Source of the DNA: Thauera sp. 2A1
Lineage (GTDB): Bacteria; Pseudomonadota; Gammaproteobacteria; Burkholderiales; Rhodocyclaceae
Direction: 5' to 3'
NCBI RefSeq assembly: GCF_009469595.2
Contig: NZ_SSXV01000001.1
Location: 345,804-409,803, forward strand
DNA length: 64,000 nucleotides
In this document: in pieces, positions 1 to 7,460 of the stretch
Layout of the letters: each line of letters begins with the position of its first letter
Position numbering within the stretch: position 1 is the first letter of the stretch
Translations under genes and position numbers: made by a program
Notes under the pieces: generated by a model
The model's database searches: none
What the model was told of the DNA's origin: nothing
Seen by the model: only the letters and a program-made list of their open reading frames with translations

Positions 1-998
1 ACCGACTGGCCTTCGGGCGTCCATATGAGGTCGACGCCGACGAAGCCGGCCAGGCCCGGCAGGGCGGCGCGAATCCTGCATGCCAGTTCGGCCAGTTGCC
101 GGCCGCGAGGGCTGCCGGTCGGCTCGATGCCGGTATCGACGCCGTGGTAGCCGAGGGTGCCATCGGCGGCGAGCTCGATGCGCTGACGGTTGATGCAAAG
201 CAGCTCGGTGCGGTCGCTGCGGCACAGCAGCGACAGGCTCAGGGGCTCGCCCGCCACCAATTGTTCCAGTGTCGCGCTGCGGCCCGCCTGCTGTCGGGTT
301 TCGAAGTCTTCGCGCGCGTCGACAAAGTGCGCGTGCCGGCGCGTGTCCTGGGTGCCGGCGCCGTCGTCGGGCTTCACGATCCAGGAGCCGTCTGCCGGCG
401 GCTCGCTCTCGCCGGATTGCCATGCGGCGGGGACGACAATGCCGTGCGCGGCCAGGGCGTCGCGGGTGGCGCGCTTGCTGCTGCAGCACACGATGGCATC
501 CTCGCTGCAGCCGACCCAGCGTCGCGGCCCGACGACGCGGCAGAGCTCGGCGAGGACGCCGTCCGTCTCCGGCGCCACCACCCAGACACGGTCGAAGGCG
601 GGCGCAAGCCGCGCGAGGAGGGCGGTGGGCGACTCGGCGGCCGCCACGCGCAGCGCGGTGCAACGCGATGGGCGTGGCGGCTGGGATGCCTCAGAGAGCA
701 AGGCAGGGGCCGAGGGCAACATGGCAGCGGAATCGTCTGCTGGCGCAAAGGGTGCAGCGTCGCTCGCCGCCACGCCGATGTTGTAGCCGCCCGCGGCGAT
801 CAGGTCGGCGACCATCGCGTTTCGCATCGAGATGCCCTGCTGCAGCAGCGATTCGCCTTCGCCGGTCGAAGCCGGGGCTGCCGCGGTGCTAAGCTCGTCG
901 CCCGACGCTGCGGTGCCGATGAGTCCGGCGTCGATGGTTGCGGCGCTGATAAATTCGTAGACGAGGACGCGTTCGCGCTTCGGTTCAGTCATGGTCAT
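1..998 (-). CDS. ATP-grasp ligase, likely tyramine/tyrosine-glutamate ligase of methylofuran synthesis (3' end outside window)
   Basis: Read on the minus strand this is an open frame of about 332 codons running off the window edge. The N-terminus contains VLVYEF, typical of the ATP-grasp proteins in methanogen and methylotroph C1 clusters (MfnD-like). Further ATP-grasp landmarks are a K-x-x-T...GI-VP segment (SSKRATRDAL...HGIVVPAAW) and a KPDDGAGTQDT nucleotide-binding stretch. MfnD joins glutamate to tyramine in methanofuran synthesis, and methylotrophs use a tyrosine version for methylofuran, so that role fits the adjacent fhc genes; the exact substrate is inferred. Start is ATG 998 or 992; no other start codon precedes the VLVYEF strand. 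The start overlaps that of the divergent hisA-like gene. Residues about 80-115 are low-complexity Ala/Pro/Ser. The C-terminus is not visible. Confidence 0.8.
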   Translation of the reverse strand, partial: MTMTEPKRERVLVYEFISAATIDAGLIGTAASGDELSTAAAPASTGEGESLLQQGISMRNAMVADLIAAGGYNIGVAASDAAPFAPADDSAAMLPSAPALLSEASQPPRPSRCTALRVAAAESPTALLARLAPAFDRVWVVAPETDGVLAELCRVVGPRRWVGCSEDAIVCCSSKRATRDALAAHGIVVPAAWQSGESEPPADGSWIVKPDDGAGTQDTRRHAHFVDAREDFETRQQAGRSATLEQLVAGEPLSLSLLCRSDRTELLCINRQRIELAADGTLGYHGVDTGIEPTGSPRGRQLAELACRIRAALPGLAGFVGVDLIWTPEGQS

Positions 999-1722
999 GC
1001 AAATCATACCGGTGTTGGATCTGATGAAAGGCCAGGTGGTGCGTGCGGTGCGCGGCCAGCGCAGCGACTATCAGCCCATCGTGTCCGGGCTGTGCGCCGG
1101 CAGCGATCCGGTGACGGTGGCGCGCGCATTGGTTGATTACGTCCGTGCCGAGACGTTGTACGTCGCCGATCTGGACGCACTGACCGGCGGCGCCGTGCAG
1201 GTTGCGGTGATTCGCGACCTGCTCGCGGCCTTGCCCCGCGTGCGCTTGTGGCTGGATGCGGGTTTTGCGGATGCAGCGGCGTTCGGCCGGCTGCGTGCAG
1301 AACTGGGCGCCGGGTTGGACGACGCGTCGGGGGAATCGACAGCAAGGGTCGTACCCGTTTTTGCCAGCGAGGCGCTGGCCTCGGCTGAGGTGGCGCGCAC
1401 CAGCCTGGCGGACAAGGCCGGCGCCATCCTGTCGCTGGACCGCCGCGGCGGGGAATTGATGGACCCGGCCGGCTGTTGGGCCGACGAGAGCCTGTGGCCG
1501 GAGCGCGTCATCGTCATGACGCTGGATCGCGTCGGATCGTTCGACGGGCCGGACCTGGCCACGCTGCGCGACTGTGCCCGCCGCGCGCCGCGGGCAATGC
1601 TGATCGGCGCCGGCGGCATTCGCGACGAGGCCGACTTGCGCCTGGCCGAGCAAGCCGGCGCCGCGGCGTGGCTGACCGCCTCTGCGCTGCACGATCGGCG
1701 CCTTGCGCCGCGCGCGGACTGA
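991..1722 (+). CDS. HisA/HisF-like TIM-barrel protein of the C1 (H4MPT/methylofuran) cluster
   Basis: A 243-residue protein opening with QIIPVLDLMKGQVVRAVRGQR, the first beta strand and phosphate-loop region of the HisA/HisF fold. Length matches HisA, but the context and N-terminal pattern match the HisA-related family found in methanogens and H4MPT methylotrophs rather than histidine biosynthesis. No other his genes are nearby. Its reaction is not established; a role in making the C1 cofactors is inferred from genomic association. Start may be ATG 991 or ATG 997. Neither has a clear Shine-Dalgarno, and both overlap or abut the start of the divergent ATP-grasp gene. A 78-bp gap separates it from fhcB, so co-transcription is plausible. 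Confidence 0.8.
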   Translation: MVMQIIPVLDLMKGQVVRAVRGQRSDYQPIVSGLCAGSDPVTVARALVDYVRAETLYVADLDALTGGAVQVAVIRDLLAALPRVRLWLDAGFADAAAFGRLRAELGAGLDDASGESTARVVPVFASEALASAEVARTSLADKAGAILSLDRRGGELMDPAGCWADESLWPERVIVMTLDRVGSFDGPDLATLRDCARRAPRAMLIGAGGIRDEADLRLAEQAGAAAWLTASALHDRRLAPRAD

Positions 1723-1800
1723 GGCCGGCGCGAATCGCGATGACGCAATGAGGGCAGAACCGCCCGTTCTTCTGGCACATGATTTGCTGAGATAGGCGCC

Positions 1801-3090
1801 ATGAATGCCCCCACTCAAACCCAGAACCCGGACCCGTCCGGCAGCATTGGGCAGGACTGGACTTGCCCGTTCTGCTCGCTGCTGTGCGACGGCTTCCGTG
1901 TCGAATCGCAACAGGGCGGGCTGAAGCTCGTCGGCAGCGACTGTTCCAAAGCGGTACAGGGGCTGGCCAGCTTCGGGCCGGTGCCCGCCGCGCCATCGGC
2001 GACCGTGGATGGACGTGAAGTCTCGCCCGATACTGCGCTCGATGCCGCCGCCGAACGTCTCGCCGCCAGCCGCATGCCGCTGTTTGGCGGGCTGGCGACC
2101 GACGTCGGCGGCATGCGGCAGTTGGTCCGGCTGGCCAACCAGCGCGGCGCCATCCTCGATCACGCGCGCGGCGATACGCTGATGCCGGTGCTCCGCACGC
2201 TGCAGGATCGCGGCCAGATGTTCTCCACGCTCGCCGAGATCCGCAACCGGGCCGACCTTGTCGTGTGCATCGGCACCGACGCCGCGAGCAATTTCCCCGA
2301 ATTCTTCCGCCGCTGTGCGCCGGTGGACGAAGCGGCTTTCGCGCGCCGCACCGTATTCGTCGGCGCAAGTGCGCCTGCCGGGCTGCAGGGTGAAGTCGAC
2401 GAGGTGGCGCTGCAAGGCGATCTGTTCGACGCGGTGGCGATGCTCGCTGCGCTCGTCGATGGTCGCCGGCTGCCGGCCCCCGATGCTGCGTTGGAACGGC
2501 TGGCGCAGGCGATGCGAGCGTCGACGTATTGTGTGGTGGTGTTCGAGCCCGGCCGGCTGCCTGCGCAGGGCGCGCTGATCACCGAGGCGGTGCTGCGCAT
2601 CGTGATGTCGCTCAACCGCAAGACGCGCGCCGGCGCCTTCATGCTCGGCGGCGCGGACGGCCTGCAGACCGCGAATGCCGTCACCACCTGGATGTCCGGC
2701 CTGCCGCTGCGCAGCCGCGTCGGGCCGCTCGGCCTCGATCATGACCCGCTGCAGTACGCCACCGACCGCCTGCTTGAGGAGGAGGCGGTGGATCTGCTGC
2801 TGTGGGTGGCGAGCCTGGGGCCGAAGCCGGTGCCGCCTGCGACTGTGCTGCCGCGCATCGTGCTCGGTCATCCCGCGCTGGCGGCGGATTGCGCCGCAGC
2901 GGGCACCGTGTTCATCCCGGTGGCCACGCCCGGCATCAACGCCGATGGTCACCTGTTCCGCGCCGATGGCGTCGTCACCCTGCCGCTGCGCGCGCTGCGC
3001 GATGACGGCCTGCCGACCGTGGCGGACATCGCGAATGCGCTGCAGGCACGGCTGGCCCTGCGTCGCCTGGCGACGGAGGGCACGCCATGA
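1801..3090 (+). CDS. fhcB: formyltransferase/hydrolase complex subunit B (FwdB/FmdB-like)
   Basis: 429 residues, homologous to subunit B of formylmethanofuran dehydrogenase. In methylotrophs the FhcABCD complex moves the formyl group from formyl-H4MPT to methylofuran and hydrolyses it to formate; the B subunit has lost the molybdopterin redox role. The N-terminus keeps a CPFCSLLC motif (Cys22, Cys25, Cys29) plus Cys50 in GSDCSKA, the pattern that binds an iron-sulfur cluster in the archaeal enzyme. Whether a cluster is bound here cannot be told. First gene of an fhcBADC run; its stop overlaps the fhcA start by 4 bp (ATGA). Confidence 0.92.
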   Translation: MNAPTQTQNPDPSGSIGQDWTCPFCSLLCDGFRVESQQGGLKLVGSDCSKAVQGLASFGPVPAAPSATVDGREVSPDTALDAAAERLAASRMPLFGGLATDVGGMRQLVRLANQRGAILDHARGDTLMPVLRTLQDRGQMFSTLAEIRNRADLVVCIGTDAASNFPEFFRRCAPVDEAAFARRTVFVGASAPAGLQGEVDEVALQGDLFDAVAMLAALVDGRRLPAPDAALERLAQAMRASTYCVVVFEPGRLPAQGALITEAVLRIVMSLNRKTRAGAFMLGGADGLQTANAVTTWMSGLPLRSRVGPLGLDHDPLQYATDRLLEEEAVDLLLWVASLGPKPVPPATVLPRIVLGHPALAADCAAAGTVFIPVATPGINADGHLFRADGVVTLPLRALRDDGLPTVADIANALQARLALRRLATEGTP

Positions 3091-4763
3091 GCACGATACG
3101 ATTGAAGGGCGGGCGGGTGTACGACCCGGCCAACGGTGTGGATGGCGAGACGCGTGACATCGGCATGCGCGACGGACGCATCGTCGCGCTGCATCCGCAG
3201 GAAGAAGTCGACCACGAGTACGACGTGTCCGGTTGCGTGGTGATGGCAGGCGGCATCGACCTGCACACCCACATCGGCGGCGGCAAGGTGAACCTCGCGC
3301 GCATGATGCTGCCCGAGGACCACCGCGCCAACCGCGCGCGCGACCCGCTGCTCGAACTCGCCTCCAACGGCTGCTGCACACCGGGCACGCTGGAAACCGG
3401 CTACCGCTACGCGCAGATGGGCTACACGGCTGCTTTCGAACCGGCGATGCTGGCGGCCAATGCGCGCCACGCGCACATGGAGATGGGCGACACCCCCATC
3501 CTCGACCATGGCGCCTATGTGATGCTGGGCAACGAGGAGCTGTTCCTCGAGATGCTGGCGCGCGGCGAGGACTTCGAGCGCATCCGCGACTATGTCGGCT
3601 GGTCCATCGACGCCAGCAAGGCGATGGGCGTGAAGGTGGTGAACCCGGGCGGCATCTCGGCCTTCAAGTTCAACCAGAGGAAGCTCGACGTCGACGAGAA
3701 CCACGTGCATTGGCAGGTCACGCCACGCCATGTGGTGCACACGCTGGCGCGCGCGCTGACCGAGCTGGGCGTGCCGCATCCGCTGCACATCCATGCCAGC
3801 AACCTCGGCGTCGCCGGCAACATTGAATCCACGCTGGCGACCATCGACGCGCTCGACGGCCTGCCCGGCCACCTGACGCACATCCAGTTCCACAGCTATG
3901 GCAAGGAAGGGCCGAAGAAATTCTCGTCGGCCGCGCGGCAGTTGATCGAGAAGGTGAAGGCCGCGCCCAATGTCAGCATCGACGTCGGCCAGATCATCTT
4001 CGGCCAGACGGTCACCGCCTCCGGCGACACCATGCGCCAGTTCGCCAATGCCGACCTCGGCAGCCCGCGCAAATACGTCGGTGGCGACATCGAGTGCGAC
4101 GCCGGCTGCGGCGTGGTGCCCTTCCGCTATCGCGAGCAGAGCTACGTGAATGCCCTGCAGTGGGCGATCGGGCTGGAGATCTTCCTGCTGATGGACGACC
4201 CGTGGCGGGTGGTGCTGACCACCGATCACCCCAACGGCGGCCCCTTCACCAGCTACCCGCACCTGATCAGGCTGCTCATGGACAAGTCCTTCCGCGACGA
4301 GCAGTTGGCGCGCCTGCATCCGGACGTGGCGGCGTCGGTCGACCTGCGTGAGATCGGCCGCGAGCTGAGCCTGTACGACATCGCGATCATGACCCGCGCC
4401 GCGCCGGCCCGCCTGCTGGGGCTGGCCGACCGCGGCCAGCTCGGCGTCGGCGCCGCGGCCGACATCGCGGTGTATCGCGAGGACGCCGACCGCGAGGCGA
4501 TGTTCGCCACGCCGGAATACGTGTTCAAGGACGGCCGCCTGGTGGCGCGCCAGGGCCGGCTGGAGGCGGTGCCAGTGGGCGGCACCCACTTCCTGGAGAC
4601 CGAGTTCGATCCCGGCATCGAGAAGACCATCGAGCAATACGCGCAGCGCCACCTCAGCGTGAGCTACCGCAACGCGAAGATCGGCAAGGACGAGCTGTGC
4701 TCCTGCGCCAACGGCGGTGCGCTGCTGGCGTGCAAGGTGCATGGCGGTCGGGGGGGCAAATGA
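3087..4763 (+). CDS. fhcA: formyltransferase/hydrolase complex subunit A (formylmethanofuran hydrolase)
   Basis: 558 residues of the amidohydrolase superfamily, full length for FhcA/FwdA. The metal-binding H-x-H is visible at His60/His62 (IDLHTHIGG), followed by the family segments HPLHIHASNLG and GGDIECDAGCG. FhcA releases formate from formylmethylofuran, the last step of H4MPT-linked formaldehyde oxidation in the cytoplasm. The C-terminal end carries Cys residues (ELCSCANGG) near residue 540. Start ATG 3087 overlaps the fhcB stop by 4 bp, and the stop overlaps fhcD in the same way, so the genes are translationally coupled. Confidence 0.95.
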   Translation: MSTIRLKGGRVYDPANGVDGETRDIGMRDGRIVALHPQEEVDHEYDVSGCVVMAGGIDLHTHIGGGKVNLARMMLPEDHRANRARDPLLELASNGCCTPGTLETGYRYAQMGYTAAFEPAMLAANARHAHMEMGDTPILDHGAYVMLGNEELFLEMLARGEDFERIRDYVGWSIDASKAMGVKVVNPGGISAFKFNQRKLDVDENHVHWQVTPRHVVHTLARALTELGVPHPLHIHASNLGVAGNIESTLATIDALDGLPGHLTHIQFHSYGKEGPKKFSSAARQLIEKVKAAPNVSIDVGQIIFGQTVTASGDTMRQFANADLGSPRKYVGGDIECDAGCGVVPFRYREQSYVNALQWAIGLEIFLLMDDPWRVVLTTDHPNGGPFTSYPHLIRLLMDKSFRDEQLARLHPDVAASVDLREIGRELSLYDIAIMTRAAPARLLGLADRGQLGVGAAADIAVYREDADREAMFATPEYVFKDGRLVARQGRLEAVPVGGTHFLETEFDPGIEKTIEQYAQRHLSVSYRNAKIGKDELCSCANGGALLACKVHGGRGGK

Positions 4764-5719
4764 GCGCACAGGCAGAGACGACATCTGGCGCCGGGGAGCA
4801 GGCGGTGGTGCGCAACGGCGTGAGCATCGACCCGACCTTCGCCGAGGCCTTTCCGATGAAGGCGACGCGCGTGCTGATCACCGCGCACAACGACACCTGG
4901 GCGCGTAACGCGGCAGTGGCGATGACCGGCTTCGCCACCTCGGTGATCGCCTGCGGCTGCGAAGCGGGCATCGAGCGCATGCTGTCGCCCATCGAAACGC
5001 CGGACGGCCGGCCGGGCGTGGCGGTGCTGCTGTTCTCGATGTCGGGCAAGGAACTCGCCAAGCAGCTCGAACGCCGTGTCGGCCAGTGCGTGCTGACCTG
5101 CCCGACCACCGCCGTGTATGCCGGGCTCGACGAGGGCGAGGCCGTCGCGCTGGGCAAGAACCTGCGCTTCTTCGGCGACGGTTGGCAGATCTCCAAGATG
5201 ATCGACGGCAAGCGCTACTGGCGCGTGCCGGTGATGGACGGCGAGTTCGTCGCGCAGGAGACGACGGCGGTGGTGAAGGCGGTGGGCGGCGGCAACCTGC
5301 TGCTGCTGGCGCGCGACACCGACGCCGCGCTGGCCGGTGCGGAAGCGGCGGTCGAGGCGATGCGGGCGGTGCCCGGCGTGATCATGCCTTTCCCAGGCGG
5401 GGTGGTGCGCTCGGGGAGCAAGGTCGGCAGCAAGTACGCGTCACTGATGGCCTCCACCAACGACGCCTTCTGCCCGGCGCTGATCCCTCTGGCGAAGAAG
5501 ACCGAGCTCGACGCCGGCACGCGCTGCGTGATGGAGATCGTCATCGACGGGCTGACCGAAGCCGACGTTTCGGCGGCGATGCGCGCCGGCATCGATGCCA
5601 TCGTCGCCCGTGGCGGCGAGGCCGGCGTGACGCGTATCTCTGCCGGCAACTACGGCGGCAAGCTCGGCCCTTTCCATTTCCATCTTCACAAGCTGCTGGG
5701 CGCGGAGGCAAGCGTATGA
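4760..5719 (+). CDS. fhcD: formylmethanofuran:tetrahydromethanopterin formyltransferase, complex subunit D
   Basis: 319 residues, matching Ftr/FhcD. It transfers the formyl group between H4MPT and methylofuran inside the Fhc complex. Recognisable family segments are GFATSVIACGCEAGIE, RPGVAVLLFSMS and the C-terminal GKLGPFHFHLHKLL. I set the start at ATG 4760, inside the fhcA stop (ATGA overlap), rather than at an upstream in-frame codon, because the family N-terminus lies just downstream. The stop again overlaps the next gene by 4 bp, keeping the BADC order known from Methylorubrum extorquens. Confidence 0.95.
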   Translation: MSAQAETTSGAGEQAVVRNGVSIDPTFAEAFPMKATRVLITAHNDTWARNAAVAMTGFATSVIACGCEAGIERMLSPIETPDGRPGVAVLLFSMSGKELAKQLERRVGQCVLTCPTTAVYAGLDEGEAVALGKNLRFFGDGWQISKMIDGKRYWRVPVMDGEFVAQETTAVVKAVGGGNLLLLARDTDAALAGAEAAVEAMRAVPGVIMPFPGGVVRSGSKVGSKYASLMASTNDAFCPALIPLAKKTELDAGTRCVMEIVIDGLTEADVSAAMRAGIDAIVARGGEAGVTRISAGNYGGKLGPFHFHLHKLLGAEASV

Positions 5720-6540
5720 GCGCAGCACAGGGTTTCCGCCTGCGCCTGCGCGCGCAGCCTGACTTCCGCGTGGATCTGAGTCCGCTGCAGCCTGCGGCGC
5801 TGGCCGGCCGTGACGTCGGCGAGGTCGCGCGGCTGGAACTGCGGCATGCCAACGCGCATGTGGAGCTGGGCGAACTGTTCGATGTCGACGCCTTGTCGTC
5901 GGAGGCGCCCGAGCTGCGCCTCGAGGGCGACCTGCGCCGCTTCGACCGCATCGGCCAGGCCATGGACGGCGGGTGCCTGAGCGTGACCGGTGAGGTCGGC
6001 GATTACCTCGGCGCGGCGATGCGCAGTGGCGACATCGTCGTCGAAGGGCGCGCCGGTCATCTGGCTGCCTGCGAAATGGCCGGCGGCCGGCTGGAAGTGC
6101 GCGGCGACATCGGCGACTTCGCCGCCGGCGCGCTGCCCGGCAGCATGGACGGCATGCGCGGCGGCACGCTGGTCGTGCGTGGCAACGCCGGCGCCCGCTT
6201 CGGCGACCGCATGCGGCGCGGCACCGTGCTGCTGCTGGGCGATGCCGGCGATTTCTGCGCCTCGCGCATGGTGGCAGGAACGATCGCGCTGGCGGGGCGG
6301 GTCGGTGCCCACTGCGGCTACGGCATGCGGCGCGGCACACTGGTGTTCGGCGGGTCGGCACCCGACGTGCCGGCGACGTTTGCCGAAACGAGCCACGACA
6401 TTCGCGTGACGTGGGCGCTGCTGTCGCGCAGCCTCGGCAAGCTGCATCCCGCCTTCGACAGTTTGGCTGGCCGCGTTCCGCGTCGCGTCGTCGGCGACCT
6501 GGCGGCGGATGGCAAGGGCGAGTGGCTGATCGTCGGCTGA
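5716..6540 (+). CDS. fhcC: formyltransferase/hydrolase complex subunit C (FwdC-like beta-helix)
   Basis: 274 residues. The middle and C-terminal half is a run of GxxGxxxxxxMxxGTL-type repeats (for example GDIGDFAAGALPGSMDGM and RMRRGTVLLLGDAGDF) that form the right-handed beta-helix of FwdC and of the glutamate synthase alpha C-terminal domain. It is the structural subunit that completes FhcABCD. Start ATG 5716 overlaps the fhcD stop (ATGA). It ends the four-gene run; a GC-rich hairpin lies about 160 bp downstream and may limit read-through into the fae homologue. Confidence 0.93.
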   Translation: MSAAQGFRLRLRAQPDFRVDLSPLQPAALAGRDVGEVARLELRHANAHVELGELFDVDALSSEAPELRLEGDLRRFDRIGQAMDGGCLSVTGEVGDYLGAAMRSGDIVVEGRAGHLAACEMAGGRLEVRGDIGDFAAGALPGSMDGMRGGTLVVRGNAGARFGDRMRRGTVLLLGDAGDFCASRMVAGTIALAGRVGAHCGYGMRRGTLVFGGSAPDVPATFAETSHDIRVTWALLSRSLGKLHPAFDSLAGRVPRRVVGDLAADGKGEWLIVG

Positions 6541-6698
6541 CAGGCTGGGGGTAAGCCGTCCCAATTCACTGCGCCTTTCATGCCTTAGGCTTCACGCCCT
6601 CGGGGCTGGCAGCATGGCAGGTCTGGCGGTGGAGGAGGCGAGGAGCGCACGAGCACTGTCCGAGTCCGGAGCGAATCAAGGGCGCGCATTTGCGTGAA

Positions 6699-6738
6699 CT
6701 CCGCAGCGCTGCTGCCGCGTAGCGGCAGCCCGACGGAG
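6699..6738. repeat. GC-rich stem-loop in the 370-bp gap between fhcC and the fae homologue
   Basis: The gap 6541-6910 has no credible gene. It holds a perfect 8-bp stem (GCTGCCGC 6711-6718 / GCGGCAGC 6722-6729), flanked by a second pairing CTCCG 6699-6703 / CGGAG 6734-6738. There is no U-run, so it is not a standard intrinsic terminator. It could be an mRNA-stabilising or attenuating hairpin between the two transcripts. The rest of the gap shows no motif I can name; a promoter for the fae homologue should lie after 6740. Confidence 0.4.
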
Positions 6739-6910
6739 CACATCCTCCGCCGCTAGACCGGGTTCTCGGCGACAACTTTGCTGCCCCCCGCCACCCGACC
6801 GGATTGTCGGCAACAAGCCAACACACGTCGCGTCCGTGACTCCTTCTTCCCCCGGCAGGCCCTAGAATGCGGCCTGGCCGATTCTTCAAGACGTCTCTTC
6901 CGGAGTCCTC

Positions 6911-7441
6911 ATGAGCAAGTACGTTTTCCATGCCGGCGAAGCCACCGTCCTCGCCGCAGAAGGTCAATTCACCGACGCGATGCCCGAGATCCTGATCGGC
7001 CGTACCGACGGCCCGGTCGGCCAGGCCTTCGCCAACATGATGGCGCAGACCAAGGGTCACACCGCGATGTTCGCCATCCGCGCCTGCAACCAGTTGGTGC
7101 GCCCGGCCACGATCACCGTGCCCAAGGTCACGCTCAAGGACATGCCCAACATCGAGCTGTTCGGTGGTGTCGTGCAATCGGCCACAGCCGATGCAGTGCT
7201 CGACTGCGTGATCGACGGCATCATCCCGAAAGACCTCGTCGACGATCTGTGCATCATCAGCCTGGTCTGGATCGACCCGCGCTGCGCGACCGACCCGAAC
7301 CTCGATAAGAAGGACATGTACCGCACCAACTACGAGGCCACCAAGCTCGCGATCAAGCGCGCGCTGAACAACGAGCCCACGATCGACGAGCTGATCGCCA
7401 ACCGGCACACGATCAAGCACGACTACGACGACTGGAGCTGA
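6911..7441 (+). CDS. formaldehyde-activating enzyme homologue lacking the catalytic histidine
   Basis: 176 residues of the Fae family. Conserved family features are EILIG...GPVGQAF (residues 26-41), GHTAMFAI, VTVPK-like VTLKD and the C-terminal NYEATKLAIKRALNNEP. Fae condenses formaldehyde with H4MPT. Aligned by eye to the classical enzyme, whose proton-transfer residue His17 sits in VAHIDLIIG, this protein reads DAMPEILIG, so the histidine position is Met24. That resembles the Fae2/Fae3 paralogues whose function is unsettled. It also has a C-terminal extension ending in DYDDWS. ATG start has GGAG about 7 nt upstream. It sits between fhc and pabBC, so a role in C1 metabolism or sensing is likely, but catalysis should not be assumed. 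Confidence 0.88.
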   Translation: MSKYVFHAGEATVLAAEGQFTDAMPEILIGRTDGPVGQAFANMMAQTKGHTAMFAIRACNQLVRPATITVPKVTLKDMPNIELFGGVVQSATADAVLDCVIDGIIPKDLVDDLCIISLVWIDPRCATDPNLDKKDMYRTNYEATKLAIKRALNNEPTIDELIANRHTIKHDYDDWS

Positions 7442-7460
7442 GCTTCTGCCCCCTGCTGCG

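Noticed and set aside
96..1136. 346-codon plus-strand open frame at the left edge
   Set aside because: Arg/Gly/Ala-rich shadow of the minus-strand ATP-grasp gene, whose frame reads as a recognisable protein over the same interval.
985..3381. 798-codon minus-strand open frame
   Set aside because: Lies opposite the hisA-like gene and fhcB; composition is His/Arg/Gln-rich antisense of GC-rich coding DNA, with no family pattern.
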